Assembly (NCBI RefSeq): GCF_001426905.1
Contig: NZ_LMFQ01000006.1
Span: 44,987-108,986 of the forward strand
Direction of reading: 5' to 3'
Source of the DNA: Caulobacter sp. Root1455
GTDB lineage: Bacteria; Pseudomonadota; Alphaproteobacteria; Caulobacterales; Caulobacteraceae
Length of the DNA: 64,000 bases
The stretch's first letter is position 1; each line of letters begins with the position of its first letter. The notes beneath the pieces are model-generated. The model was not told where the DNA came from and did no database searches. It saw only the letters and a program-made list of their open reading frames with translations. Made by a program: the position numbers and the translations under genes. Positions 17,908 through 26,460 of the stretch are shown here, piece after piece.

Positions 17908-18660
17908 TTAGCGCCGCAACGCCGCGAACCAGCGCTCCAGCACCTGGGCCTCGACCGCCAGGGCCTCGGCGCGGGCGACGGCCTCGGCGTCCTGCCCCCA
18001 GGTCTGCGCCTGGAAGATCTCCTCCAGCCGCGACAGGTCCAGCGCCTTGCGTCCGGTGACCTTGCCCGACCGCAACGCCAAGGCCAGCACGGTCGAGCCG
18101 AACAGACCGGCGCCATAGGCCACGCCAGCCAGGGTGAAGTCGTCCATGGTCAGGGCCAAGGCCTCGACCGAGGCCAGGGCGGCCGGCGATTGCGGCGCGT
18201 GGATCACGCCGGTGGCGGGCTTCAGCTGCAGGTCGAGCTCGGCCTTGGCCCAGTCCAGCATGGCGCCCCAGTCGCGCGTCTGGCGCTCGACCAGTGGCGT
18301 GGGGTGGTCGGCCCAGTAGCAGAGCAGGTCCGAACCGGCGTAGGCCGCGACCTCGGCGGCCACCTCGGCCCGGGTCTCGCGGATGCGGTCGATGGCGGTG
18401 AAGGCCAGGCGGGTGGCGGGCATGGCCGTGCTGTCGATGACCTCGACCTGGGCTTCCCACTCGGCCGCGACCAGTTGGGCCAGGACAAGGGTCGGCAGGA
18501 GCAGCGGCGACCTGGCCGGCGACTTGGGCGTGCGGCCGTCCAGCAGCACGGCGAAACCGCCCTCCGCGGCTTCCGCCGTGGCGGCCTTGTAGAAGCGGCG
18601 GGGACGTTGCAGCAGGTCGGGCTTGTCGGCCAAGGCGGAACTTCTTTTCAGTCCAGACAT
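17908..18660 (-). CDS. ATP12 family F1-ATPase assembly chaperone
   Basis: 250 residues matching the ATP12 family: RPRRFYKAA near the N-terminus, VLLDGRTPKSPARSPLLLPT, the AYAGSDLLCYWADHP block with the conserved acidic and tryptophan residues, and VEALALTMDDFTLAGV. In mitochondria Atp12 binds F1 alpha; alphaproteobacterial homologues are thought to act similarly in the cytoplasm. It is divergent from the DUF1800 gene and lies downstream of no operon partner. Confidence 0.88.
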   Translation of the reverse strand: MSGLKRSSALADKPDLLQRPRRFYKAATAEAAEGGFAVLLDGRTPKSPARSPLLLPTLVLAQLVAAEWEAQVEVIDSTAMPATRLAFTAIDRIRETRAEVAAEVAAYAGSDLLCYWADHPTPLVERQTRDWGAMLDWAKAELDLQLKPATGVIHAPQSPAALASVEALALTMDDFTLAGVAYGAGLFGSTVLALALRSGKVTGRKALDLSRLEEIFQAQTWGQDAEAVARAEALAVEAQVLERWFAALRR

Positions 18661-18678
18661 CAAAACATCGGCTTCACC

Positions 18679-18700
18679 GCGTTGAATGATCAAACAACGC
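18679..18700. promoter_or_regulatory. Inverted repeat in the ATP12/DUF1800 divergent region
   Basis: GCGTTG-N10-CAACGC (18679-18684 and 18695-18700) is a perfect dyad centred in the 81-bp region between divergent starts. It could be a shared operator; no known regulator motif is recognised. Confidence 0.25.
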
Positions 18701-18741
18701 GCCCAAAGCAAGCCAGGGCGGAGCAAGGGAGACAAAACGGC

Positions 18742-20127
18742 GTGAGCCTGCCCTCCAACGACATGATGGCCGCCATCGCCGCGACCCGCTTCGGTCTGGG
18801 CGCCCGTCCCGGCGAGATCGAGGCGGCGCGGAGCGACCCGCGCGGCTTCCTGACCGCCCAGATCCGCCCCGAGGGCGCCGACCAGCCGCTGGGGGACGGC
18901 GAAACCTCGGCCCAGCGCCTGGCCGAGCTCAGCGACTACCAGATGCAGCGGCGCGAGGCGCGCCAGGCCGGCGATCCCAAGGCCGATCCCGTCAAGGAGG
19001 CCCAGAAGATGCTCCGCGACCAGGCCGGCGCCGACTTCCTGGCCCGGGCCCGGCTGGGCGCGACGACCGACGCGGCGTTTCGCGAGCGCTGGACGCTGTT
19101 CTGGGCCAACCATTTCACCGTCTCGGCCACCAAGCTGACCACCGCCACGGTGGTGGGGCCGTTCGAGCAGGAGGCCATCCGCCCGCACGTCTTCGGCCGG
19201 TTCGAGGACCTGCTGGTCGCCTCGTCCACCCATCCGGCCATGCTGCTGTACCTGGACCAGGCCCAGTCGGTGGGTCCCGACAGCCGGGCGGCGCTGTATC
19301 AGCGCAGGAACGCCAAGAAGGCCGGCGGGCTGAACGAGAACCTGGCCCGCGAGATCATGGAGCTGCACACGGTCGGGGTCGACGCCGGCTACAGCCAGGC
19401 CGACGTCACCGAATTCGCCCGCGCCATGACCGGCTTCAGCGTCGGCCGCCCGCGGGATCCGAATTCGCACCGGTTCCTGTTCCGCGACAACGCCCACCAA
19501 CCCGGTGCGCGCACGGTGATGGGCAAGGGCTATCCGCAAGACGGCCAGGCCCAGGCCCTGGCGGTGATGCGCGACCTGGCCGCCAGTCGCCGCACCGCCC
19601 ATCACGTCTCGACCAAGCTGGCCGCCCACTTCGTCAGCGACACGCCGCCGCCCGCCCTCGTGGCCCGGCTGGAAATGACCTATCTCGACAGCGGCGGCCG
19701 TCTCGATGAGATGGCCCGCGCCCTGGTCGCCGCGCCGGAGGCCTGGGACCCCGCCCCCGCCAAGTTCAAGACCCCCTACGAGTTCGCGATCTCCACCTGG
19801 CGGGCCGTCGGCGCCGAGCCGTCGGCGATCGGCAAGCTGGGGCCGGTGCTGACGGGGCTGGGCCAGAAGCCGTTCGCGCCCCCCTCTCCCAAGGGCTGGG
19901 CCGACGACGCCCAGACCTGGTGCGCGCCCGACGCCCTGATCAAGCGCCTGAGGTTCAGCGAGGGCTTCGCCGCCGTCGCCGCCGACCGCCTCGACCCGGA
20001 CGCCCTGGCCCAGTCCGCCCTCGGCGCGCGCCTGACCCCACCGGTCGCCAAGGCGGTGGCCCGGGCCGAAACCCGCCGCGAGGCCATGGCCCTGCTGTTG
20101 ATGAGCCCGGAGTTCCAACGCCGATGA
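18742..20127 (+). CDS. DUF1800 domain protein
   Basis: 461 residues. The DUF1800 pattern is clear: AATRFGLGARPGE near the start, FRERWTLFWANHFTVS, NENLAREIMELHTVGVDAGYSQADVTEFARAMTGF in the middle and HHVSTKLAAHFVSD later. No signal peptide is seen. The start is GTG 18742 with AAGGGAG upstream. It overlaps the DUF1501 gene by 4 nt. The DUF1800/DUF1501 pair is widespread and always adjacent; its function is unknown, with suggested links to cell-surface or exported proteins. Confidence 0.88.
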   Translation: MSLPSNDMMAAIAATRFGLGARPGEIEAARSDPRGFLTAQIRPEGADQPLGDGETSAQRLAELSDYQMQRREARQAGDPKADPVKEAQKMLRDQAGADFLARARLGATTDAAFRERWTLFWANHFTVSATKLTTATVVGPFEQEAIRPHVFGRFEDLLVASSTHPAMLLYLDQAQSVGPDSRAALYQRRNAKKAGGLNENLAREIMELHTVGVDAGYSQADVTEFARAMTGFSVGRPRDPNSHRFLFRDNAHQPGARTVMGKGYPQDGQAQALAVMRDLAASRRTAHHVSTKLAAHFVSDTPPPALVARLEMTYLDSGGRLDEMARALVAAPEAWDPAPAKFKTPYEFAISTWRAVGAEPSAIGKLGPVLTGLGQKPFAPPSPKGWADDAQTWCAPDALIKRLRFSEGFAAVAADRLDPDALAQSALGARLTPPVAKAVARAETRREAMALLLMSPEFQRR

Positions 20128-21446
20128 ACGCTCACGTTTCCCGCCGCTCGCTGCTGCTTCAGGCCGCCGGCCTGGGCGTTTCGGTCAGCTTCCTGGGCGG
20201 GTCGGCCTTCGCCGCCGCCGACGGACCGATGGCCAGGCGCAAGATGGTGGTGGTCATCTGCCGGGGCGGCATGGACGGCCTGACCGTCAGCCCGCCGGTC
20301 GGCGATCCCGACTACGCGGCCCTGCGCGGCGCCGTGGCCGTGACTCCCGACCAGGCGCTGAAGCTGGACGGAACCTTCGGCCTGCACCCGGCCTTGGAGT
20401 CGGTGCACGCCCTGGCGCTGAAGGGCCAGGCCCGCATCGCTCCGGCCATCGCCAGCCCCGACCGAGCCCGCTCGCACTTCGAGGCCCAGGACGTGCTGGA
20501 GACCGGCGCGGCCCAGGTCTACGGCGTCACCACCGGCTGGCTCAACCGCACGCTGGAGGTCATGGGACCGTCGACGATCGAGGCTCTGTCGGTCGGCGCC
20601 ACCGCGCCGCTGATCCTGCGCGGCAAGGTCCAGGCCGCCAGCTGGTCGCCAGGCAAGGGCGTCGACGAGACCGCCCGCCTGCCCACCCTGCTGCAGGACC
20701 TCTACAAGACCGATCCGATGATGGGCCCGGCCTTCGCCCGGGGCCTGGAGACCGAGGCCATGGCCCAGGCGGCGATGACCGCGCTCAACCCCGCGCCCAC
20801 GCCGGTGTCGACGGATGCGGCGGCCATGGCGCCCAAGGCGACCTGGCAAAACGCGGTGAACACCTCGGACGCGACGCCGCGGGTCATGGCGCCGCCGGCC
20901 ATGGCCCAGAACGCCCAGGCCATCACCAACCAGCGCCAGGGCCGCGAGGCCGCCCGCCAGCTGGGCTCGACCCTGGCAGGCTTCATGACTCAGGCCAGCG
21001 GCCCTCGGATCGCCGCCATCTCACTGGACGGCTGGGACACCCACGCCGGCCAGGTGGGCCAGCTCAACACCCGCCTGTCCTATCTTGACGCCGTGCTCGA
21101 CGGGCTGAACACCGGCCTGGGCGCGGAGTGGAGCAACACCGTCGTGGTGGTCGCCACCGAGTTCGGCCGCACCGCGCGGGTCAACGGCACCGGCGGCACC
21201 GACCACGGCACCGGCTCGACCGCCCTGGTGCTGGGCGGCGGCCTCAGGAAGGGCGGCGTCATCGGCGACTGGCCCACCCTCAAGCCGGAGGCCCTGCTCG
21301 AGAACCGCGACGTGCGCCCCACCCTCGACATGCGCGGCCTGTTCAAGGGCGTGCTGGCCGAGCACATGGGCGTCGATCGCGCGGCGCTGGAGAGCAAGGT
21401 CTTCCCCGACAGCGCCGACGCCAAGGCGGTGACGGGGCTGGTGTAG
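20124..21446 (+). CDS. DUF1501 domain protein, Tat-exported
   Basis: 440 residues. The twin-arginine signal SRRSLLLQAAGLG is at the N-terminus. The DUF1501 body has MVVVICRGGMDGL, then ISLDGWDTHAGQ, VVVATEFGRTARVN and GTDHGTGSTALVLGGGL. The last motifs resemble metal sites of alkaline-phosphatase/sulfatase-fold enzymes, to which DUF1501 is distantly related. ATG 20124 overlaps the DUF1800 stop, so the pair is translationally coupled. Confidence 0.88.
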   Translation: MNAHVSRRSLLLQAAGLGVSVSFLGGSAFAAADGPMARRKMVVVICRGGMDGLTVSPPVGDPDYAALRGAVAVTPDQALKLDGTFGLHPALESVHALALKGQARIAPAIASPDRARSHFEAQDVLETGAAQVYGVTTGWLNRTLEVMGPSTIEALSVGATAPLILRGKVQAASWSPGKGVDETARLPTLLQDLYKTDPMMGPAFARGLETEAMAQAAMTALNPAPTPVSTDAAAMAPKATWQNAVNTSDATPRVMAPPAMAQNAQAITNQRQGREAARQLGSTLAGFMTQASGPRIAAISLDGWDTHAGQVGQLNTRLSYLDAVLDGLNTGLGAEWSNTVVVVATEFGRTARVNGTGGTDHGTGSTALVLGGGLRKGGVIGDWPTLKPEALLENRDVRPTLDMRGLFKGVLAEHMGVDRAALESKVFPDSADAKAVTGLV

Positions 21447-21448
21447 CG

Positions 21449-21994
21449 CTAGGCCGCCGCGCGCGGGGCTCGCGCCGGCAGAAACCGCGGATTGCGCAGC
21501 AGGATCGCGCTGATCAGCGAGATCAGCAGGCCGACCGGGAAGATCTCGGCGAAGGTCATCGGCATCCGCAGCAGCGGATTGGCGTATTGCCGGCGCATGG
21601 TCTCCAGGTTGGCGGCCAGCTCGTCATAGGCCGGCCCGGCCAAGCCCGCGGCGCGCTTGGCCTCGAGGGTGGCGGCGACGTAGTGGTCCATGAAGGTGTA
21701 GTGCGTGGCGGCCAGATAGGCCTCCCAGACCAGGACATAGGCCACGGACGCGATCAGGGCGATCGCCAGGCCCATCAGGAAGGCCTGGTGGAACTTGATC
21801 ACGCCGCCCAGCACCTGGTCGCGATGGCGCTTGACCCCCACCAGGATGGCGGACAGGCCGATCAACATGACCAGATAGCCCAGCCAGACATTGGAATGGT
21901 GGGTGTTCGCCCCTGGGATCACGATCGTGCCGATGATGCCGGCGATGACGATCAGTCCCGAGACCAGGCCGTAGGTCAGAATGGTGCGCGTCAT
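21449..21994 (-). CDS. DUF4199 membrane protein
   Basis: 181 residues with four predicted TMs (about 7-27, 38-57, 74-95 and 150-170). The pattern fits DUF4199: GYLVMLIGLSAILVGVKRHRD after TM2 and a C-terminal MTFAEIFPVGLLISLISAILL. It lies 117 nt downstream of the membrane LuxR-type regulator gene on the same strand. Such pairs recur in other genomes, which suggests the membrane protein works with the regulator. The gene faces the DUF1501 gene end to end. Confidence 0.75.
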   Translation of the reverse strand: MTRTILTYGLVSGLIVIAGIIGTIVIPGANTHHSNVWLGYLVMLIGLSAILVGVKRHRDQVLGGVIKFHQAFLMGLAIALIASVAYVLVWEAYLAATHYTFMDHYVAATLEAKRAAGLAGPAYDELAANLETMRRQYANPLLRMPMTFAEIFPVGLLISLISAILLRNPRFLPARAPRAAA

Positions 21995-22111
21995 GGCGCT
22001 GCTCCTTGGCGATTTCGACCAGGCGAACATGGCGCGCGAACCGATCCCAGCGATATCACCCAAAAGGGTGAATTCGTCGGCATGGACCGTTTGGACGGGG
22101 CGCGCGCGGCT

Positions 22112-22525
22112 TCAGGGAATGAGGTGCAGGTCTCGCGCCTTGCCCACCGCCTGGGTGCGGCGGCCGACCTCCAGCTTGGCGAACAGGCGGGCGACGTGGC
22201 TCTTCACGGTGTTGGGCGACAGCCCAAGGGTCCGTGCGATCTCCTTGTTCGACCGTCCCGCCGCGATGTGCTCCAGGACCTTCATCTCCTGGCCCGTCAG
22301 CCCCAGCGCCCGGCGGGCGGCGAGGTTCGGCTCGAACGGCGTCGCCGCGCCGCGCGAAGCCAACCTCGCCCCCAGCCAAAGCCCGCCCGCCGCGAAGGCC
22401 GTCGCGATACAGGCGACGTAGAGATCGCGCGAGAACACGCGCACCAGATACTGGTACTCCAGCCAATCCAGGATGAAGGCGCCGAAGGCCAGGACGAGCG
22501 CCCAAAGGAGGATGGTGCGGGTCAT
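22112..22525 (-). CDS. Membrane-tethered LuxR-type transcriptional regulator
   Basis: 137 residues. The first approximately 55 form two TM helices (about 4-22 and 37-56) instead of a receiver or ligand domain. Residues 73-137 are a LuxR/GerE helix-turn-helix: LTGQEMKVLEHIAAGRSNKEIA, LGLSPNTVKSHVARLFAKL. The regulator would bind DNA while anchored in the inner membrane. Its N-terminus (MTRTIL) is identical to that of the downstream DUF4199 protein. Confidence 0.82.
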   Translation of the reverse strand: MTRTILLWALVLAFGAFILDWLEYQYLVRVFSRDLYVACIATAFAAGGLWLGARLASRGAATPFEPNLAARRALGLTGQEMKVLEHIAAGRSNKEIARTLGLSPNTVKSHVARLFAKLEVGRRTQAVGKARDLHLIP

Positions 22526-22578
22526 GTCTGGAGGGTGCGCGATCCCGCGCCCAGGTCAACCATCGTGAACCCGGCGTC

Positions 22579-22785
22579 CTAGCCCGCCGCGTTCAGCTTC
22601 TTCTCGACCGCCTCGACCAGTTCCTTGACGTCCTGGTGCTTGCCGTTCTTGAAGGCGATCCGCGTGCCGACCTTCAGCGGCCCCATCAGGGGGCCCTCGG
22701 TCGGCACGGGCGCGAAGCTCAGGACCTCGACCGTGCTGATCGAGACCGGCGCGTCGTCCGGACGGGTGAACGTGACGAAGGCCAT
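22579..22785 (-). CDS. Small conserved protein of unknown function
   Basis: 68 residues, soluble, with FVTFTRPDDAPVSISTVEV at the start and KNGKHQDVKELVEAVEKKLN at the end, plausibly a small beta-strand fold with a C-terminal helix. ATG 22785 has GAGGGG about 7 nt upstream and is preferred to the farther in-frame start at 22800. No family is recognised. It lies alone between the LuxR-type gene and rluC, 53-75 nt from each. Confidence 0.6.
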   Translation of the reverse strand: MAFVTFTRPDDAPVSISTVEVLSFAPVPTEGPLMGPLKVGTRIAFKNGKHQDVKELVEAVEKKLNAAG

Positions 22786-22860
22786 GAAATCGCCCCTCAA
22801 GATTGAGGAGCGATCATTCCACAGCCCCTGGACGCACTCAAGCGTCCTATCGGCGCCCCT

Positions 22861-23850
22861 CTAGCGTCGTTTGACCTGCCGGCGCGCGAACGGATCCTGG
22901 TCGGCCTCGTCTTCCGAGAAGCCGAACTTGGCGAAGCCCGCCTTCAGCTCGGGGCTGATCGGGGCCTCGATGAACAGCATGCCTACCGAAGGGTGCGGGA
23001 TCATCACCGAGCGGGCGTGCAACTGCAGCTTCAGGCCCTCCGACAGCTGGGTCGACTTTTCGTCGCTGTACTTGGGATCGCCCAGGATCGGGTGACCGAT
23101 GGCCTTCATGTGGGCGCGAAGCTGGTGCGTGCGGCCGGTATGGGGACGCAGGGCCATCCAGGTGACGCGGGGGCCCGCGCGGCTGATCGAGACGAACTCG
23201 GTCTCGGCGGGCTGGGCGTCCTGGTCCTTGGGCTCGGCCGGCACGACCAGTTCGCGGTCTCCAACCCCCCGCTTCGCGAGGTGCAGCTCGATCACGCCCT
23301 CGGTCGGGTGCGGGTTGCCCTGCACGATCGCCCAATAGGTCTTCTGCGCCTTGCGCTTGGCGAACGAGCCCGAGAGGCGGGCGGCGGCGGCGGGGGTCTT
23401 GCCCAGCAGCAGCACGCCGGAGGTGTCGCGGTCCAGACGGTGGACCAGCTTGGGCCGATTGACGCCCTCGCCCCACGCGCTGAGCAGCTTGTCGATGTGG
23501 TGGGTGGTCTTGGTGCCGCCCTGCACGGCCAGGCCCGCCGGCTTGTTCAGCGCCAGCACTTCCTCGTCCTCGTACAGCACCAGCGACTTGGCGAACGCGA
23601 TGTCGCGCTTGGACAGGGCCAGCTTCTCGTCCGGATCGGGCGCGTCGGGCAGCGGCGGCACGCGCACCTGACTGCCGGCCGCCAGCTTGGTGTCGGCCTT
23701 GACCCGCGAGCCGTCGACCCGCACCTGGCCCGAGCGGAACAGCTTGTTGAGCTGGATGTGGTTCAGGTGCGGCCAGCGGCGCTTGAACCAGCGGTCCACC
23801 CGGACGCCGTCCTCGCCGTTGTCCACATAGAGGGTACGAACTTCTTTCAT
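22861..23850 (-). CDS. rluC: RluA-family 23S rRNA pseudouridine synthase with S4 domain
   Basis: 329 residues. An N-terminal S4 RNA-binding domain (about 12-75: VRVDRWFKRRWP, LFRSGQVRVDG) precedes the RluA catalytic domain with the invariant HRLDRDTSGVLLLGK, whose Asp is catalytic. RluC/RluD subgrouping is by general resemblance; the exact uridines modified cannot be read from the sequence. ATG 23850 overlaps the crcB stop by 4 nt. Confidence 0.85.
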   Translation of the reverse strand: MKEVRTLYVDNGEDGVRVDRWFKRRWPHLNHIQLNKLFRSGQVRVDGSRVKADTKLAAGSQVRVPPLPDAPDPDEKLALSKRDIAFAKSLVLYEDEEVLALNKPAGLAVQGGTKTTHHIDKLLSAWGEGVNRPKLVHRLDRDTSGVLLLGKTPAAAARLSGSFAKRKAQKTYWAIVQGNPHPTEGVIELHLAKRGVGDRELVVPAEPKDQDAQPAETEFVSISRAGPRVTWMALRPHTGRTHQLRAHMKAIGHPILGDPKYSDEKSTQLSEGLKLQLHARSVMIPHPSVGMLFIEAPISPELKAGFAKFGFSEDEADQDPFARRQVKRR

Positions 23851-24233
23851 GCCGCGAAAATCCTGCGGGCGATCAAGAGGCCCGCGAAAACGGCCGCCAC
23901 GGACAGGATCACGCTGGCGGACGTATAGGTAAAGGCCTGGGCGTAGGCGCGCTTCTCGATCATCAGCGCGGTCTCCAGCGAAAAGGCCGAAAAGGTCGTG
24001 AAGCCGCCCATCACGCCGACACCGAGCAGGACTCGCCAGTGTTCTTGTTGCGCGCCGCCCCGAAGGGCCAGCCAGGCGGCCAGCAGGCCCATCAGCAGCC
24101 CGCCCGTCAGATTGACGATGAAGGTGCCGTAGGGCCAGTTCGGTCCGAACAGGCGCAGGGCCTGCATGCCCACCAGATAGCGGGCGACGGAGCCCAGGGC
24201 GCCCCCGACGGCTACGAGGAGGAGTTTGGTCAT
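23847..24233 (-). CDS. crcB: Fluoride channel (Fluc/CrcB)
   Basis: 128 residues, four TMs. It carries the CrcB hallmarks GGALGSVARYLVG, the NLTGGLLMG segment (pore Asn) and the GGFTTFSAFSLE box with the pore phenylalanines and TM3 break. It exports fluoride as a dual-topology dimer. The ATG has AGGAGG upstream. It overlaps rluC. I did not find a crcB-type fluoride riboswitch in the upstream 140 bp. Confidence 0.93.
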   Translation of the reverse strand: MTKLLLVAVGGALGSVARYLVGMQALRLFGPNWPYGTFIVNLTGGLLMGLLAAWLALRGGAQQEHWRVLLGVGVMGGFTTFSAFSLETALMIEKRAYAQAFTYTSASVILSVAAVFAGLLIARRIFAA

Positions 24234-24373
24234 CGCGCCCTTATGCGCCGGGCGGCCGCGAACGCCAAGCCGTGCCGAAGCCGCGCCTGAAGTCTCAACC
24301 GCGAACCGTGAAGGCAATTGCCAGGTTGTGTAACCTTAGGTAGCATCCAATCGCCCGTCGCCGAGAGAAACCC

Positions 24374-24617
24374 ATGCCGCCGCTGCGCGTGATCCTCCTC
24401 AGCTTGCCGATCGGTTCCCCCGCCCACGCCACGGCCTCCGCGCCGCCGCCGACCAACGGGTGGGCGGTGACGACCTTCGCGCCCCGTCGACCCGATCGTG
24501 GACCCCAACCCCGTGCCGATAATTTAGGCCATTCCGGAACCCGAACCGATCTTCGACCAGGATCGATACGTAGTAACGCGCATTTCAACCTCTACACGTT
24601 ACGGTAACTTCGTTTGA
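24374..24617 (+). pseudogene. Broken gene for a small secreted protein
   Basis: Reading from ATG 24374 gives a signal peptide (LRVILLSLPIGSPAHA) and the start of a mature chain (SAPPPTNGWAVTTFAP). At the CCCC run near 24482-24485 the coding frame shifts by one base. Dropping one C continues as VDPIVDPNPVPII, then a TAG (24525-24527), then AIPEPEPIFDQDRYVVTR and a final TGA at 24615-24617. GC-rich third positions persist on both sides. It would encode about 80 residues if repaired. Two lesions suggest a decayed gene; sequencing error is the alternative. Confidence 0.55.
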
Positions 24618-24662
24618 CAACCGTGTTCCTGCACCGACCGTTAAGGCTGTAAAGGGCATCCT

Positions 24663-25931
24663 ATGGGCTCCTCCCGCGCCAAGGCCAACATGCCCTTCGA
24701 TTCGAGCCACAGCGACGACCGGAACGAGCACCTGGCTCTCAGCGGACCCGTGCTACAAAGGCTGGCGGGGTCCGAGCTGATCGCGCGCGGTTCCGTCAAC
24801 ATCATCAGCGTCAAGGCCATCCGGCGCTGGGCGGGCGACTGGTGGGACCAGAAGCGCGTCGATGTCTGGACCTATGTCGAGCGGAAGCTGGCCGAACACC
24901 TGGACCGCAGCGATCTGCGCGCCCGGATCGGCGAGGAAGACTTCCTGATCGCCATGAACAATGACCAGGGCATCGCCGCCCAGGCCACCAGCGTGCGCAT
25001 CCTGGAAGACGTGCTGACCCATCTGCTGGGCGCGGCCGAACCGACCGACCTGGGCGTGCGCGCCGTGATCGGCGTCGAGGCCGGCGGCGTCGTCTGCCGT
25101 CCGATCGACGCGGCCGTGGTGCTGGCCGCCCGGGCCCGCCGCGACTCGACCCGCTCGCCCATCCGCTTCGACATCGACCCGCTGGAAGAGACCCGGCGCA
25201 CGCCCGTGGCTTTCACCACCGCCGGCGGCGCGGCTCTGCGCGTCGACTTCACGCTCGAGCACGTGATCAACCTCAAGCGCAACATCGCCACGGCGGTGCG
25301 CATCGAGCCGGTCGTCACGCACCTGGGCTCGGGCAAGCAGATCAGCGCGCGCGCGGTTTCGCGCCTGCCGGACCGCGACGCCGCCTTCATCGACGAAGCG
25401 GCCCTGAAATACGCCGCCGTGTTCGCCCGGTCCTCGCAAGGCCACGACCGTCCCGACCTGATCGTGCCGGCCTCGTTCCGCACCCTGGGCACCCAGCGCG
25501 GCCGCGACATGCTGACCGGCACCTCGGGCCTGTCCCTGGCGCTGCTGCGCGGCGGGGTGATGATCGAACTGGTCGACGTCACCCGCGGCACGCCCGCCGG
25601 GCGCCTGCTCGAAGTCGTCGGCCTGCTGAAGGCCCTGACGCGCGGCGTGATCGCCCGCGTGCCGCCCGAGAAGGAAGTGCTGCGCGTGCTGCGCGACGCG
25701 CGCCTGCAGGGCATGACCCTGGACGCCAGCGACCTGATAGGTCCGGCCGAAAAGATCGCCGCCGACATCATGGCCTTTGGCCGCGACGCCAAGGGCTTGG
25801 CGCCGATGGTCACCCTTCAGGGCTTGCCGGCCGAGGGCTATTTCGCCGCCGCCGAGACCGCCGGCCTGACCCACGCGGCGCTCCGCGCGGCTCATCCGAT
25901 CGTCGCGATGGCCAAGAAGGCGGCCGGCTAG
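24663..25931 (+). CDS. Degenerate GGDEF/EAL-like protein
   Basis: 422 residues. Residues about 40-130 resemble a diguanylate cyclase domain, with RARIGEEDFLIAM in the place of the R-x-GGDEF-L loop. The active-site glycines are changed (GEEDF), so catalysis is unlikely. Residues about 195-420 have EAL-like spacing (FTLEHVINLKRNIATAVRIEPVV, then LALLRGGVMIELVDVTRG) but no EAL motif. This suggests a c-di-GMP-related scaffold or receptor. No TM or signal peptide. Its stop overlaps the convergent lipoprotein gene by 4 nt. Confidence 0.6.
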   Translation: MGSSRAKANMPFDSSHSDDRNEHLALSGPVLQRLAGSELIARGSVNIISVKAIRRWAGDWWDQKRVDVWTYVERKLAEHLDRSDLRARIGEEDFLIAMNNDQGIAAQATSVRILEDVLTHLLGAAEPTDLGVRAVIGVEAGGVVCRPIDAAVVLAARARRDSTRSPIRFDIDPLEETRRTPVAFTTAGGAALRVDFTLEHVINLKRNIATAVRIEPVVTHLGSGKQISARAVSRLPDRDAAFIDEAALKYAAVFARSSQGHDRPDLIVPASFRTLGTQRGRDMLTGTSGLSLALLRGGVMIELVDVTRGTPAGRLLEVVGLLKALTRGVIARVPPEKEVLRVLRDARLQGMTLDASDLIGPAEKIAADIMAFGRDAKGLAPMVTLQGLPAEGYFAAAETAGLTHAALRAAHPIVAMAKKAAG

Positions 25932-26440
25932 ACCGCCGCCCGCCCCTGCCCCATCGTGCGGACGATGGAGCGAGCGTCGTAAACGTCGGCGCCGCGGGGC
26001 GGCTGACCCCTGCCGAACACCACCTCCATCGAACTGCTCACCGACGGCTTGGGGCCGAGGTTGAAGGTCGTCCCGACGCCCAGGCCGACCGAGCTGCCAT
26101 GGCCGTGATGGCCGTAGTCGTAGTTGCTGCCGCCGCCGCCGATCGACAGGGACGAGCCGCCGCCCGAGCCGGTCTCCTGGGTCAGGCGGTCGGCGACCCG
26201 GAACCAGTCGTAGCCGTCGCGCAGGGCCAGTTCGGCCGAACGCAGCAGGACGTAGTCCGAAATCTGGTTGGCCGACGCGCCAGGATTGCCCTGGAAGGTG
26301 ACGCGGTATCGGCCGTCCTCCAGGCGATATTCCGAATACCCGGCGCCTCGCGCCACGGTTTGCGGCCCGTACACGGTCGGCGCGGTGGTGCAGGCGGTCA
26401 GCATGGCGGCGAAAAAGGCGAGTACGATCAGGCGTTTCAT
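25928..26440 (-). CDS. CC0125/CC1285-family lipoprotein
   Basis: 170 residues: signal peptide with lipobox LTAC (Cys about 17), then YRVTFQGNPGASANQISDYVLLRSAEL followed by ALRDGYDWFRV, which I recognise from the Caulobacter CC0125/CC1285 lipoprotein family. A Gly/Ser/His-rich segment (about 92-120) and a Val/Ser-rich C-terminal part follow. Localisation is probably the outer membrane; function is unknown. It is a useful taxonomic marker for the window. Confidence 0.75.
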   Translation of the reverse strand: MKRLIVLAFFAAMLTACTTAPTVYGPQTVARGAGYSEYRLEDGRYRVTFQGNPGASANQISDYVLLRSAELALRDGYDWFRVADRLTQETGSGGGSSLSIGGGGSNYDYGHHGHGSSVGLGVGTTFNLGPKPSVSSSMEVVFGRGQPPRGADVYDARSIVRTMGQGRAAV

Positions 26441-26460
26441 GGCGAAATCTCCTGTGAGGC

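Noticed and set aside
24234..24373. Fluoride riboswitch upstream of crcB
   Set aside because: I could not identify the conserved core; only a short AGGTT-GTGT-AACCT dyad (24323-24336) is present.
24374..24607. An intact 77-residue protein from ATG 24374
   Set aside because: The C-terminal half of that reading loses the GC-rich third-position pattern; the sequence fits better as a frameshifted secreted-protein gene, listed as a pseudogene.
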